64,000 nt of DNA from CAZMXP01 sp964570285 (GCA_964570285.1 CAZMXP010000005.1:55297-119296); one strand, 5' to 3'; positions 36,092-44,161 are shown, numbered from the stretch's first letter. Notes: a model not told the origin generated them from the letters alone. A program made the numbers and translations.

Positions 36092-36669
36092 TCATGGCGC
36101 GTCCCGGCCGCGCCAGTCAACCATCGAGTCGCGGAGGAAGGCCGCCTCTCGCGATCCGATATAGAGTCCGCTCGCTGTTCTCCCGACCCGGGCGCGCGTC
36201 GCGTCGGCCAGGCGACGCCAGGCCTGCTGCAGCTCCGCCGTCCCGTCGCAGGAGGCCAGCAGCTGCCGGTGCGGTCCCGTCGAGACGGCGACCGTGTAAC
36301 GGGTCCCCGACTCGAAGCGTATCGCCTCGATCGACACGGAGCCGATCATCAGCGACCGGTTGACGTAGGCAACCGCCACGACGTCGACGTCCATCGCGAA
36401 CGCTGGGGTCTCCACCCCCCCCCGGTGCCGGCCCGTTGCCCCTCCATCGAGTCGGCCAACATGGCGATAAACTCGCGGATGTGGGTGCGGAGCGCATCTT
36501 GACGCACCATGTAGGCGCGATCACCCTCGATGAGGACCGATAGTCCCTGCGCCTCGCGAAGCGCCGCGACGACCTGGGGACGAATCGAATCGCCCGACAC
36601 CGTCAGCGTCGTTGGCCACCGCCCTGAGGTGCAGGCCGCGGTCGCAACCAGCATCGTCATCCATCGCAT
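36092..36669 (-). pseudogene. Small lipoprotein gene frameshifted at a 9-G tract
   Basis: The first frame starts MRWMTMLVATAACTSG at 36669 (lipobox ATAAC) and continues through LSVLIEGDRAYMVRQDALRTHIREFIAMLADSMEG, then goes out of frame at a run of nine G (minus strand, 36415-36423). The second frame continues as DVDVVAVAYVNRSLMIGSVSIEAIRFESGTRYTVAVS to the stop at 36092. Ten G would join them into one roughly 192-residue lipoprotein. The family is unknown. The cause may be phase variation, mutation or a homopolymer sequencing error. It is convergent with the FG-GAP lipoprotein gene. Confidence 0.65.
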
Positions 36670-36711
36670 GCGTGCTTCACCTCCCCCGCACCCCCTCCGA
36701 TGCGCTATGCA

Positions 36712-37203
36712 TCACCTTACCTGCCTCGCCTGCAACCTGCTGGGCCACTCCGCGGCCTGCTTGTCATGCCCGGCCCCGGGCGCCTCGGCATGCCAGGCGC
36801 GGTCGAGCAAATCCAGCACGGCCATGGATCGCAAGTGGTGATCCCCGGCCTCCGTGAGCGCGCTGCTCAGCGCCCGCTCCGCCTCCCATGGCCGCTGCTC
36901 GGCCTCGGCGAATCGTCGCATCGCGCTGACGCTCTCTCCCACCCCGTTCCGCGCCCGCGCGGCGTGCCCATCCGCCACCCCCAGCGTCCGCTCGTAGCCT
37001 TGCAACTCTTCCTGGTGGCTGGCAAGGGACTCGTCCCATCGCCTCGGATTCCGGAGGGCGAGACCGAGGCTTCTGCAGACGGCGAGGGCGTCCGGGGCGT
37101 CCCGACCGCGCAGCGTCCGCAGCCGCTCCAGCTGCCGGCGGGAGATCGGCACCGCCTCCTCGAGCTTGCCCTGCCGTGCGCGGAGGCTGCCCACGCCGTC
37201 CAT
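36712..37203 (-). pseudogene. TPR-protein remnant (C-terminal part)
   Basis: 163 codons. The segments KLEEAVPISRRQLERLRTLRGRDAPDALAVCRSLGLAL, ESLASHQEELQGYERTLGVADGHAARARNGVGESVSAMRRFAEAE and LDRAWHAEAPGAGHDKQAAEWPSRL resemble the last kinesin-light-chain-type TPR units and tail found at the C-terminus of many planctomycete kinases and TPR proteins. No upstream domain, start or signal peptide is present, since the MORN gene lies directly upstream. It is therefore read as a 5'-truncated leftover rather than a complete gene. Confidence 0.55.
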
Positions 37204-37234
37204 GGCAGACTCCGGCCGAGCACTCGGCCCGCGC

Positions 37235-37816
37235 CTATTCCCTCTTCTTGCCGTTGCGCCACTCCACGCGGCTCGTCACCTCGCCCTTCGGGTTCCACTG
37301 CGTGACCCAGCCGTGGAGCTGCCCCTTCCGGTAGTGGCGCGTCTCGCTCGGAGTGCCGTCGGCGCGGAACCACTCCCACTTGCCCTCCTGCAACTCGTTC
37401 TTCCAGTCCCCGCGGTACTCGATGGACCCGTTGTCGTGGTAGGCCACCTGCCTCTGGTTTGGCACCTTGCCGCCGGCGCCCACGCGGTACTCGGTCCAGT
37501 GCGCGCCGTTCGCGTGGAAACACTCCCAGGTCCCCTGGGTCAGCTTGCCCTCGTGGTAGGTCCAGTCGAACTGGAGTTGGCCGTTCTCCCACCATGCGGC
37601 GCGCCGGCCCTCCCACTTGCCGCCGTCGTACTCCTCGTGGGCCGCGAGCTTGCCGTTCTCGTGCCAGCGGCGGAGCAGCCCGTGGCGCCGGCCCTCCTTG
37701 TAGTTCGCCTCGAGCTTCGGCTTCCCGTCGGGCCAACTCTCGACGTGCGTGCCGTCCTTGGGGGGGTCCGCGGCGAGGGTCGCGATGGCCAAGACAGGGA
37801 GGATGAGCCAGCGCAT
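37235..37816 (-). CDS. Secreted MORN-repeat protein
   Basis: A 193-residue protein with a signal peptide (MRWLILPVLAIATLAA). It contains about six MORN_2-like units of roughly 22 residues: HVESWPDGKPKLEANYKEGRRHG, LLRRWHENGKLAAHEEYDGGKWEG, AAWWENGQLQFDWTYHEGKLTQG, and so on through WNPKGEVTSRVEWRNGKKRE. Such toxin-antitoxin-YwqK-type repeats make an extended beta sheet. The role is unknown, probably periplasmic or cell surface. The signal peptide begins at the ATG at 37816; a longer frame to 37930 adds unsupported residues. Another short secreted-protein gene starts divergently at 37965. Confidence 0.85.
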   Translation of the reverse strand: MRWLILPVLAIATLAADPPKDGTHVESWPDGKPKLEANYKEGRRHGLLRRWHENGKLAAHEEYDGGKWEGRRAAWWENGQLQFDWTYHEGKLTQGTWECFHANGAHWTEYRVGAGGKVPNQRQVAYHDNGSIEYRGDWKNELQEGKWEWFRADGTPSETRHYRKGQLHGWVTQWNPKGEVTSRVEWRNGKKRE

Positions 37817-37964
37817 CCCGCTATGGTAACGCGGGCCGAGGCGGGGTTTCACTCCGGGGGTGAGCGTCGCGCGCACCCCCGGAACGGTGACAGGCCGACG
37901 CATGCACCTACAATGTCCGGACCGGCCCAACGGTCAGCGGCCGGCAGGAGGGCAAGCAATTCAC

Positions 37965-38549
37965 ATGAACCGGATCTGGATCATTTCCGCGATGGCGCTG
38001 CTGTGCGGCGCCGGTTTCCTCGTCGGGCGCGTCTCGGCGGAGGACGAGATGGAGGGGTGCGCGGGCGAGGAGGCGCCGGCATGGATGCAGGCGGGGCCGG
38101 AACACGAGAAGCTGAAGAAGATGGTCGGCGACTGGGATGTCGCGATGAAGTTCCAGATGAGCCCCGAGGAGGCCATGGAGTCGACGGGCAAGGCGTCCTA
38201 CAAGGCGATCATGAACGGCTTCTTCGTCGAGCAGACCTTCTCCGGCACGATGATGGACAGGCCGTTCGAGGGACGCGGGCTCTACGGCTATGACCGCGTG
38301 AACAAGGAGTACGTCTCCACCTGGTGTGACAGCTGGAGCACCTACCTGTACATCAGCAAGGGGCAGGAGCAGGGAGGCGTGACCACCTACGCGGGGCAGG
38401 AGCCCTGCTACGCCAAGGAGGGTTGCGCCCCCTACAAGCACGTCCTGAAGTGGGACGGCGACAACAAGATGATCTTCGAGATGTGGTCCACCGGCGAGGA
38501 CGGCAAACTCTTCCAGATGGGCACCATCACCTACACGCGCGCGAAGTAG
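37965..38549 (+). CDS. Secreted DUF1579-family protein
   Basis: A 194-residue protein from ATG 37965 with a GGAGGG ribosome site. The signal peptide is IWIISAMALLCGAGFLVGRVSAED. The mature part has the DUF1579 pattern: GPEHEKLKKMVGDWDVAMKFQMSPEE, KASYKAIMNGFFVEQTFSG, FEGRGLYGYDRVNKEYVSTWCDSWSTYLY, and HVLKWDGDNKMIFEMWSTGEDGKLFQMGTITYTR. Three or four Cys in EPCYAKEGCAPYK and EGCAGEE could form disulfides. This is a lipocalin/FABP-like barrel family common in planctomycetes. The ligand is unknown. Confidence 0.88.
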   Translation: MNRIWIISAMALLCGAGFLVGRVSAEDEMEGCAGEEAPAWMQAGPEHEKLKKMVGDWDVAMKFQMSPEEAMESTGKASYKAIMNGFFVEQTFSGTMMDRPFEGRGLYGYDRVNKEYVSTWCDSWSTYLYISKGQEQGGVTTYAGQEPCYAKEGCAPYKHVLKWDGDNKMIFEMWSTGEDGKLFQMGTITYTRAK

Positions 38550-38611
38550 CGGCTGTCCCGGGGCGGGACGGGCGGGGGGAACTCCCGCCCGCCCGCTCCG
38601 TCCAAGGGGTG

Positions 38612-39355
38612 ATGAACGCACTCGCAACCCTTCTGCTGCTCGCCGCGCCGGACTTCGCCTGGCAGGTGCAGCTTCCCGCCGAGCACTCGGCCTTCGCGGC
38701 GATCCGCATGCAGGCCACGCTGATGCTCGCGGGCAAGAGCCCCGTCGCGGCCCCGAAGCTCGATGTCGCGATCGAACTCGAACCGGAGGGCGGCAAGGCG
38801 ATCCGGAAGCCGCTGCCGAAGGACTCGATGGCCTCGCCCGGCCCGTCGCCGGTCCCCGAGGGGTCCTACGCGTGGTACGTCGCGCTGGACCTCCGCCGCG
38901 CGTTCGGGAGGCTTGCGCCGGGCAAGTACAGCTTCCGGCTGATCGACGCGCGCTTCAAGTGCGAACCGGTCAGGTTCGAGGTCCTCGCGACGACGCTCGA
39001 CGATGCAAGGAAGAACGGGGGGGGTCCGGGGGCCGTCCGCCTCGAGGTGCGGGAGGGCAGGGGCACGCTCGTCAACGGCTCGAAGGCCCCGATCCGCCTG
39101 CTGGCCTACGGCGACAACACGCCGCTCTCCTGCCTCACCGGCGCCGAGCAGTGGACGGGCCGCCGGTGGTACGGCGGCATCGGCGGCTACTGCGGCACCG
39201 GCCTCGAGGAGGTCGTCATCCCCGCGGGGGCGAGCCGCGCGATCGAACTGCCCCCGACCGACGACGGCATCGTGCGCTACGTGCTCGACGTGCGCACCGG
39301 CGAGCAGTCGCTCCGCGTCCTCTCGGAGCCGGTGCTGGTCGACACGCTCGGGTAG
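38612..39355 (+). CDS. Secreted protein of unknown function
   Basis: A 247-residue protein beginning at ATG 38612 after AAGGGGT, 62 bp downstream of the DUF1579 gene, and so probably co-transcribed. The N-terminus LATLLLLAAPDFAWQ acts as a short signal peptide. The rest is beta-rich with two Ig-like sections: FAAIRMQATLMLAGKSPVA through KYSFRLIDARFKCEPVRFEVL, and AVRLEVREGRGTLVNGSKAPIRLLAYGDNTPLSCLTGAEQWTGRRW through EEVVIPAGASRAIELPPTDDGIVRY. I recognise no family. The Cys pairs suggest an exported, disulfide-bonded protein. Confidence 0.75.
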   Translation: MNALATLLLLAAPDFAWQVQLPAEHSAFAAIRMQATLMLAGKSPVAAPKLDVAIELEPEGGKAIRKPLPKDSMASPGPSPVPEGSYAWYVALDLRRAFGRLAPGKYSFRLIDARFKCEPVRFEVLATTLDDARKNGGGPGAVRLEVREGRGTLVNGSKAPIRLLAYGDNTPLSCLTGAEQWTGRRWYGGIGGYCGTGLEEVVIPAGASRAIELPPTDDGIVRYVLDVRTGEQSLRVLSEPVLVDTLG

Positions 39356-39365
39356 CGCTGGCGCG

Positions 39366-39458
39366 TCAGTCCACGCCGAAGGTGCGCTCGCTCCGGTAGC
39401 CGACCTCAAGCGCGAGAGCCATCATCGCGGTCGCGTAGAACCTGCCCCCCGTGCCCCC
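39366..39458 (-). pseudogene. C-terminal remnant of a prenyltransferase/squalene-cyclase-repeat protein
   Basis: About 30 codons ending at the stop 39366-39368 read GGRFYATAMMALALEVGYRSERTF. This resembles the last segment (GGR.YATA..aLtLEVyYRye) of the large planctomycete secreted proteins with prenyltransferase/squalene-oxidase repeats. No further homology is visible upstream, where repeat-rich non-coding DNA begins. Confidence 0.4.
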
Positions 39459-39548
39459 CACGGATCGAACGGGTCCCACGACCGGCTCCCCGCGCCGCTT
39501 CCCGCCGGATGCTGGTGGCGCAGCGCGGCTCGACGCCGCCACCACATC

Positions 39549-39625
39549 GGCGACGGCCGAAGGCCGCGCTGCGCCTAGTGAGGAGCTGGGGGATCCCGGT
39601 GACGCGCGCGGGGCGCAGGGCTGCG
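39549..39625 (-). repeat. Dispersed repeat block B, copy 1 (inverted)
   Basis: The reverse complement aligns without gaps over 77 bp to 61540-61616, with 12 mismatches by eye (about 84 percent identity). It contains CGCCCCGCGCGCGTCACC and GCGCAGCGCGGC. It lies in a gene-free mosaic from 39459 to 39997. Confidence 0.7.
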
Positions 39626-39690
39626 TTGGTCTCGCCTCCGCCGCCGAGGAGAACTGCGCGGTGCGGTGGACCACAGTCATCGTCTTGAGC

Positions 39691-39800
39691 TTGGAAGAAG
39701 GAACCCAGGAACCTAGGAACCGAGGAAGAGGCGGATTCGATCATCCGGGAATCGGGATGCTCCCCTTTGCTTTCATGGGTTCCTCCCTTCCTGGGTTCCT
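39691..39800 (+). repeat. MITE-like element, copy 1
   Basis: The sequence begins TTGGAAGAAGGAACCCAGGAA and ends TTCCTGGGTTCCT. The 13-bp AGGAACCCAGGAA is the exact inverse complement of the right end. The second copy at 61317-61427 has the same ends and a diverged middle. No coding capacity. The rest of 39459-39997 contains phrases such as CACGAAGACACGAAGG but no gene. Confidence 0.75.
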
Positions 39801-39997
39801 CATGAAATCCGATACCCCCGGCCCTGATCGCTTGTACTCCATGCCCGCAGAGTCCACGCCGCCTGCGCGAATGCCGACGAGTCACCGAATTCGAGCGGGG
39901 AGGACGAGAACCACGAAGACACGAAGGAGCCCTCGCGACCCGGGACGCGCGCCGTACGCCGCCCCTTCCATGTCGCCGTGACTTCGCGACGTTGTGG

Positions 39998-40642
39998 TCA
40001 TGGCTCGACATGGCGCGTGCCGTGACCCGCGCTTCCCTGGTTGCGGCGTGGAGCCGCGCCGTGCCCCTGCGCTCTTCCTGCGGCCAACTCGACCACGCGA
40101 TCAACGCCCGCTTCCGCGAGCGACGGCGCGGCGATCACGAGCGTGCCCCGGAATTCCCCGAGCGCGGCGACGAGGGCGCCACGGCCCGCCTCGTCCAGCG
40201 CGGCGAACGGCTCGTCGAGATAGAGGGCGTCGGGCCGCACCGCGAGCGCGCGCGCGAGCGCGACGCGACGGCGCTCGCCGCCGGAGAGGACCTGCGCCGT
40301 GCGGTCGCGCACGTGGCCCGCGCCGACGCGGTCGAGCCATGCGGCGGCCTCGCCGCGGGCCCGGCGTTGCCAGCGCAGCGCCTGCTCGATGTTCTCCCCG
40401 GCGGTGCCCCGGAAGAGGTAGGGACGCTGGTGGACGAGTACGCCGCGGCCGGGGCGCGGGAGGCCCTCGACCACGCCGGAGGTCGGCGGCAACAGCCCTG
40501 CGAGCACGCGCAGCAGCGTCGTCTTGCCGCTCCCGTTGGGCCCCCGCACCCCCACCCGTTCGCCGTCGGCGATGTCGAGGGCCTCGAGGGCCAGCGCCTC
40601 GACGTCGCCGAACCGCACGACGACCTCGCGCAGGCGGATCAC
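39998..40642 (-). CDS. tupC: Tungstate-type ABC transporter, ATP-binding protein
   Basis: A 214-residue ATPase. Walker A is GPNGSGKTTLLRVLAGLLPP; the Q-loop is HQRPYLFRGTAGENIEQAL; the signature motif is LSGGERRRVALARALAVRPDALYLDEPFAALDEAGR (with Walker B and D-loop); and the H-loop position reads IAAPSLAEA, so the usual switch His is replaced by Pro or Ser. The GTG start overlaps tupB as GTGA. The last roughly 20 codons (from about 40060 down) run through a dispersed repeat (GGTTGCGGCGTGGAGCCGCGC), so the natural C-terminus may have been replaced by repeat insertion. Confidence 0.85.
   Translation of the reverse strand: MIRLREVVVRFGDVEALALEALDIADGERVGVRGPNGSGKTTLLRVLAGLLPPTSGVVEGLPRPGRGVLVHQRPYLFRGTAGENIEQALRWQRRARGEAAAWLDRVGAGHVRDRTAQVLSGGERRRVALARALAVRPDALYLDEPFAALDEAGRGALVAALGEFRGTLVIAAPSLAEAGVDRVVELAAGRAQGHGAAPRRNQGSAGHGTRHVEP
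40039..40059 (+). repeat. Dispersed repeat block C, 21 bp
   Basis: GGTTGCGGCGTGGAGCCGCGC occurs identically at 61622-61642. A 17-bp, one-mismatch inverted version is at 58473-58489. Here it underlies the 3' end of the ABC ATPase gene. Confidence 0.7.
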
Positions 40643-41334
40643 GCCTTCGCCTCCCGGGAGAGGCGGTGCGTGAGCGCGGCGGCGCCGCACGCGAGAACGA
40701 TCAGGAAGAGCCCCGGCGCGAGCGCGGCGGCGAAGTCGCCCCGGCTGAGTTCGAGCTGGATCGTCGACGGCAGCGTGCGCGTGCGGCGCAGCAGGTTGCC
40801 GCCCACGGTGACCGAGATCCCCAGTTCGGTGAGGCAGCGGCCGATCGCCGCGAGGTAGGCGGCCGCCATCGCGACGCGCACCTCGCCGAGCGCCGCGACC
40901 ATCGCGCGGAAGCGGCCCGCGCCGAGCGTCCGCGGCGTCTCGACGACTTCGCGCGCGAGGCCCGCGGTGGCGGCGTGCGCCAGCGTGCCCAGCAGCGGGA
41001 AGGCGAGCAGCGTCGTGCCGAGGATGATCGCCGCCTTCGTGTAGAGCAGGTCGAAGGAGCCGAGCAGCCCGCGGCGCGAGAGCAGCGCGAAGACGAGCAG
41101 GCCGACGATCACCGTCGGGATCGCCATGCCGACGCGCAGCGCGAAGACCTGCGCCGCCGTGCCGCGCGGGCGGTAGAGGCCGAGCCACGCGCCGTAGGGC
41201 ACCGCGACGAGCGCGGCAACCGTCACGGACGTCAGCGTGCAGAGAAGCGAGACGTAGACGGCGTGGAAGGTGGTCGGGTCCCCGGCCCACACGAGGCGCA
41301 GGGCTTCGCGCAGCCCCTCCGCGAGGAACTCCAT
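40639..41334 (-). CDS. tupB: Tungstate-type ABC transporter, permease
   Basis: A 231-residue inner-membrane permease of the TupB/MetI-like group with about 5-6 hydrophobic segments. AVYVSLLCTLTSVTVAALVAVPYGAWLGLY is the first TM pair, and RTLGAGRFRAMVAALGEVRVAMAAAYLAAIGRCLTELGISVTVGGNL holds the cytoplasmic EAA-type loop and the family E-x-G-x-S-x-x-x-G-G-N segment typical of tungstate and molybdate permeases. It starts 3 bp after the tupA stop and overlaps tupC by 4 bp. Confidence 0.9.
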   Translation of the reverse strand: MEFLAEGLREALRLVWAGDPTTFHAVYVSLLCTLTSVTVAALVAVPYGAWLGLYRPRGTAAQVFALRVGMAIPTVIVGLLVFALLSRRGLLGSFDLLYTKAAIILGTTLLAFPLLGTLAHAATAGLAREVVETPRTLGAGRFRAMVAALGEVRVAMAAAYLAAIGRCLTELGISVTVGGNLLRRTRTLPSTIQLELSRGDFAAALAPGLFLIVLACGAAALTHRLSREAKA

Positions 41335-41337
41335 GGG

Positions 41338-42138
41338 CTAGCTGCCGCCGACCGCGGGGAAGAAGAGGGTCTCGCCCCCGACCTTGAACTCCGCGATGCG
41401 GCGCTGCCCCTCCGGCGAGGTCAGGTAGTCGAAGAGCCTGCGGGCCAGCGCGTGCCTCACGCCCGGGTGGCGCGCCGGATCGACCAGGATGACGCCATAG
41501 GGATTCCGCAGGGCGACGTCCCCCTCGACGAGCACTTCGAGGTCGATCTTCGCGCGGAACGAGAGGAAGGTGCCGCGGTCGGCGAGCAGGTAGGCGCACA
41601 TCTCGTCCGCGAGGATGAGGCAGGGTCCCATCCCCTGTCCCGCCTCGCGGTACCACTCCCTCCCCCCCGGCACCCCCCCCACCCTCGCCCAGAGCGCGCG
41701 CTCCGCGATGTGGGTGCCCGAGTCGTCCCCGCGCGAGACGAACGCGCAGCCCGCCTCCGCGATCCTCGCGAACGCGGCGGCGGCGTCGGCCATCCCGCGG
41801 ATCCTCGCCGGGTCCCCGCGCGGCCCGAGCACGACATAGTCGTTCCACATCACATCGCGGCGCTCGCAGCCGTGTCCCGCGCGCAGGAAGGCGTCCTCGC
41901 GCTCGCGCGCGTGGACGAGCACGAGGTCGGCGTCGCCGCTCTTGCCGAGGGCGAGCGCCTGCCCGGTGCCGACGGCGACGACCTGCACTTCGATGCCTTC
42001 GCGCTCCTCGAAGGGCGGCAGCAGCCAGCGCAGCAGCCCCGAACTGTCGGTGCTCGTCGTCGTCGCGAGCCGCACGCGCGCGGGCTCCGGCGCGCCCGCG
42101 CAGGCGGCGAGCAGCAGCGCGACGGGGAGAAGACGCAT
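41338..42138 (-). CDS. tupA: Tungstate-binding lipoprotein
   Basis: A 266-residue substrate-binding protein beginning MRLLPVALLLAACAG (lipobox LLAAC). The mature N-terminus RLATTTSTDSSGLLRWLLPPFEE carries the TTTS oxyanion-binding motif of TupA/WtpA-like proteins; VSRGDDSGTH is the second anion-contact loop. WYREAGQGMGPCLILADEMCAYLLAD and NPYGVILVDPARHPGVRHALAR match the family. It binds tungstate, possibly molybdate, in the periplasm and delivers it to TupBC. The ATG at 42138 fits the lipoprotein signal; an upstream frame extension is unsupported. A 13-bp palindrome (TCCCGC-A-GCGGGA, 42210-42222) lies upstream. Confidence 0.92.
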   Translation of the reverse strand: MRLLPVALLLAACAGAPEPARVRLATTTSTDSSGLLRWLLPPFEEREGIEVQVVAVGTGQALALGKSGDADLVLVHAREREDAFLRAGHGCERRDVMWNDYVVLGPRGDPARIRGMADAAAAFARIAEAGCAFVSRGDDSGTHIAERALWARVGGVPGGREWYREAGQGMGPCLILADEMCAYLLADRGTFLSFRAKIDLEVLVEGDVALRNPYGVILVDPARHPGVRHALARRLFDYLTSPEGQRRIAEFKVGGETLFFPAVGGS

Positions 42139-42340
42139 CGCGGCGCATGATACCGGGGGCGAGAAGGGCGCGGAGGACCGCGCAAGTGTCTCAGACCGGT
42201 ACACGCGGATCCCGCAGCGGGACCACGGCCAGGCCCCGCGGCCTCCGGCGGCGCTGCCTCGACCCGACAGTGTGCCTTGCACTGCCGCCGCCCTGTGATG
42301 GGATTACGCCGGGAGCGGCGATGGCAAGGAAGGGGCATCA

Positions 42341-44161
42341 GTGAACTTCGGGCGCGAGAATCCTCATCCGGGCGCGACGCCGCTTCCGCGCCGCATCAAC
42401 ATCACCGTGCGCAAGTCCCCGCGCGTGGCGGCTCCCCCTCCGCTCCCCGTGGTCGAGCGGCCCTCCCCGCCGGTCGCGATCCTGGGGCCCGTCCCGGTCA
42501 GGGCTCCCGTCGAACCCGAGCGCCCCCACGCCGACCGCCCCCTCGAGACGGAGGAGCGCAAGGCGGACCGCGTCCAGCGCATCCTGGCGGTCCGCGTGGA
42601 GGGGCGTATCGGCTGCTTCGACGCGGTAATCACCGACGTGTCGGAGACCGGCGTCTGCCTCACGGTCGTCGATGCGGGCTTCACGGCGGCGGGATCCGGG
42701 GCGGGGCTCGAGGGCGTCGCCGTGCCCGAACTGCGCGTAGCCGCGCACTTCGGGGAGGGCCTCGTCCTCACCTTCCCCCACGAGCACTACCGGCTCGAGG
42801 CGGAGGTGGTCCGTACCTTCGCGACCGAGCGCGACGGGATCGCCCACGACTCCATCGGTTGTCGATGGCTCCGGGATCTGACCTGGGAGGAGCGGACCTT
42901 CCTCCACCTGCCCTTGGCGCTCCCGCCGGCGCCCGCGGGCTTGGGCGCCGTGGAGGCTGCCCCGCCGCCCGGGGTCGTCGTCCCGGCCGGCGCGGCCCAG
43001 GTGGTCGTCATCCCCGCGTCCGCTCCGCCTGTGGGCGTCCCCGAGCAGGCGCTCCCGACCGCCGTGGCGGTGGACGGGAAGCTGCTCGGCATGCGCGACC
43101 TGCTGATGCGCGCGGTCGAACGCCGCGCCACCGACTTGCACCTCAAGGCGGGCAGCCCCCCGCGCATGCGCGTCGACGGCGACCTCGTCACGCTGGGGAA
43201 CCGTCCGCTGGAACCCGCCGAGGCGCGGGGCCTCGTGCGCAGCCTTCTCACGCCGGAGCAGATGGCGCGCTTCGACGAGAAGGGGGATCTCGACATCGCC
43301 TACTCGCTGGAGGGCCACGCGCGCTTCCGCATCAACGTGCTCCGGGCGCGCGGCATCCTCGGCATGGCGATCCGCCGCATCCCGGAGCAGGTGCCCGATG
43401 TCGTCCAGCTCGGACTCGCGCCGGCCTGCGTGGCGCTCGCCGAGCGCCCGCGCGGCCTCGTGCTCGTGACCGGGCCCACCGGGTCGGGCAAGTCCACGAC
43501 GCTCGCGGCGATGATCCAGCACATCAACCGCACGCGCCGCTGCCACATCCTCACGATGGAGGATCCGATCGAGTTCATCCACAAGGAGGACCAGGCGCAC
43601 ATCACGCAGCGCGAGATCGGCCGCGACACCGAGGACTTCGCCTCCGCGCTCAAGCGCGCGCTGCGCCAGGATCCGAACGTGATCCTCGTCGGCGAGATGC
43701 GCGACCTCGAGACGATCTCGCTCGCGGTCACCGCCGCGGAGACGGGCCACCTCGTCTTCGCGACGCTGCACACGACCTCCGCGGTGCTGACGGTGGACCG
43801 GATCGTGGACGTCTTCCCGCCGACGCAGCAGCGACAGGTGCGGATGCAGCTCGCCGACTGCCTGCAGGGGATCGTCTGCCAGCTGCTGCTGCCGCGCATC
43901 GGCGGAGGCGTGGTCTGCGCGCAGGAGGTCCTGATGGCGAGCACCGGCGTGCGCTCGCTCATCCGCGAGGGCAAGGCGCCGCAGATCGGCAACATGATGC
44001 AGACCGGCGCGCGCGACGGCATGCAGACCCTCGAGGACGCGCTCAACGACCTGATCGCCCGGGGGCTGATCACCTACGACGTGGCCCTGTCGAAGGCGAA
44101 CCACACGCGGCTCATCGAGAAGAACGGCAAGCCTCAAGGGCGCGGGCCGCAGGAGCGCTGA
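42341..44161 (+). CDS. PilZ domain fused to PilT/PilU-type twitching ATPase
   Basis: A 606-residue protein from a GTG start after AAGGAAGGGG. After a Pro-rich head, residues about 70-190 form a PilZ domain: RKADR supplies RxxxR and DVSETG supplies DxSxxG, the c-di-GMP-binding motifs, followed by VRTFATERDGIAHDSIGCRWLRDL. A linker rich in Ala, Pro and Val spans about 190-240. Residues about 245-600 are a PilT-type ATPase: RRATDLHLKAGSPPRMRVDGDL, VTGPTGSGKSTTLAAMIQHIN (Walker A), ILTMEDPIEFIH (Asp box), LVGEMRDLETISLAVTAAETGHLVFATLHTTSA (Walker B and His box). It probably powers pilus retraction under c-di-GMP control. It is convergent with the giant kinase gene (38-bp gap). Confidence 0.92.
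   Translation: MNFGRENPHPGATPLPRRINITVRKSPRVAAPPPLPVVERPSPPVAILGPVPVRAPVEPERPHADRPLETEERKADRVQRILAVRVEGRIGCFDAVITDVSETGVCLTVVDAGFTAAGSGAGLEGVAVPELRVAAHFGEGLVLTFPHEHYRLEAEVVRTFATERDGIAHDSIGCRWLRDLTWEERTFLHLPLALPPAPAGLGAVEAAPPPGVVVPAGAAQVVVIPASAPPVGVPEQALPTAVAVDGKLLGMRDLLMRAVERRATDLHLKAGSPPRMRVDGDLVTLGNRPLEPAEARGLVRSLLTPEQMARFDEKGDLDIAYSLEGHARFRINVLRARGILGMAIRRIPEQVPDVVQLGLAPACVALAERPRGLVLVTGPTGSGKSTTLAAMIQHINRTRRCHILTMEDPIEFIHKEDQAHITQREIGRDTEDFASALKRALRQDPNVILVGEMRDLETISLAVTAAETGHLVFATLHTTSAVLTVDRIVDVFPPTQQRQVRMQLADCLQGIVCQLLLPRIGGGVVCAQEVLMASTGVRSLIREGKAPQIGNMMQTGARDGMQTLEDALNDLIARGLITYDVALSKANHTRLIEKNGKPQGRGPQER

Noticed and set aside
39459..39997. Protein-coding gene in the 39.5-40 kb gap
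   Set aside because: Frames on both strands run through repeats shared with 61 kb and have no family resemblance.
42139..42340. Molybdenum-cofactor or c-di-GMP riboswitch between tupA and pilZ-pilT
   Set aside because: The gap has GC-rich short stems, including TCCCGCAGCGGGA, but I could not match the conserved core of either riboswitch on either strand.
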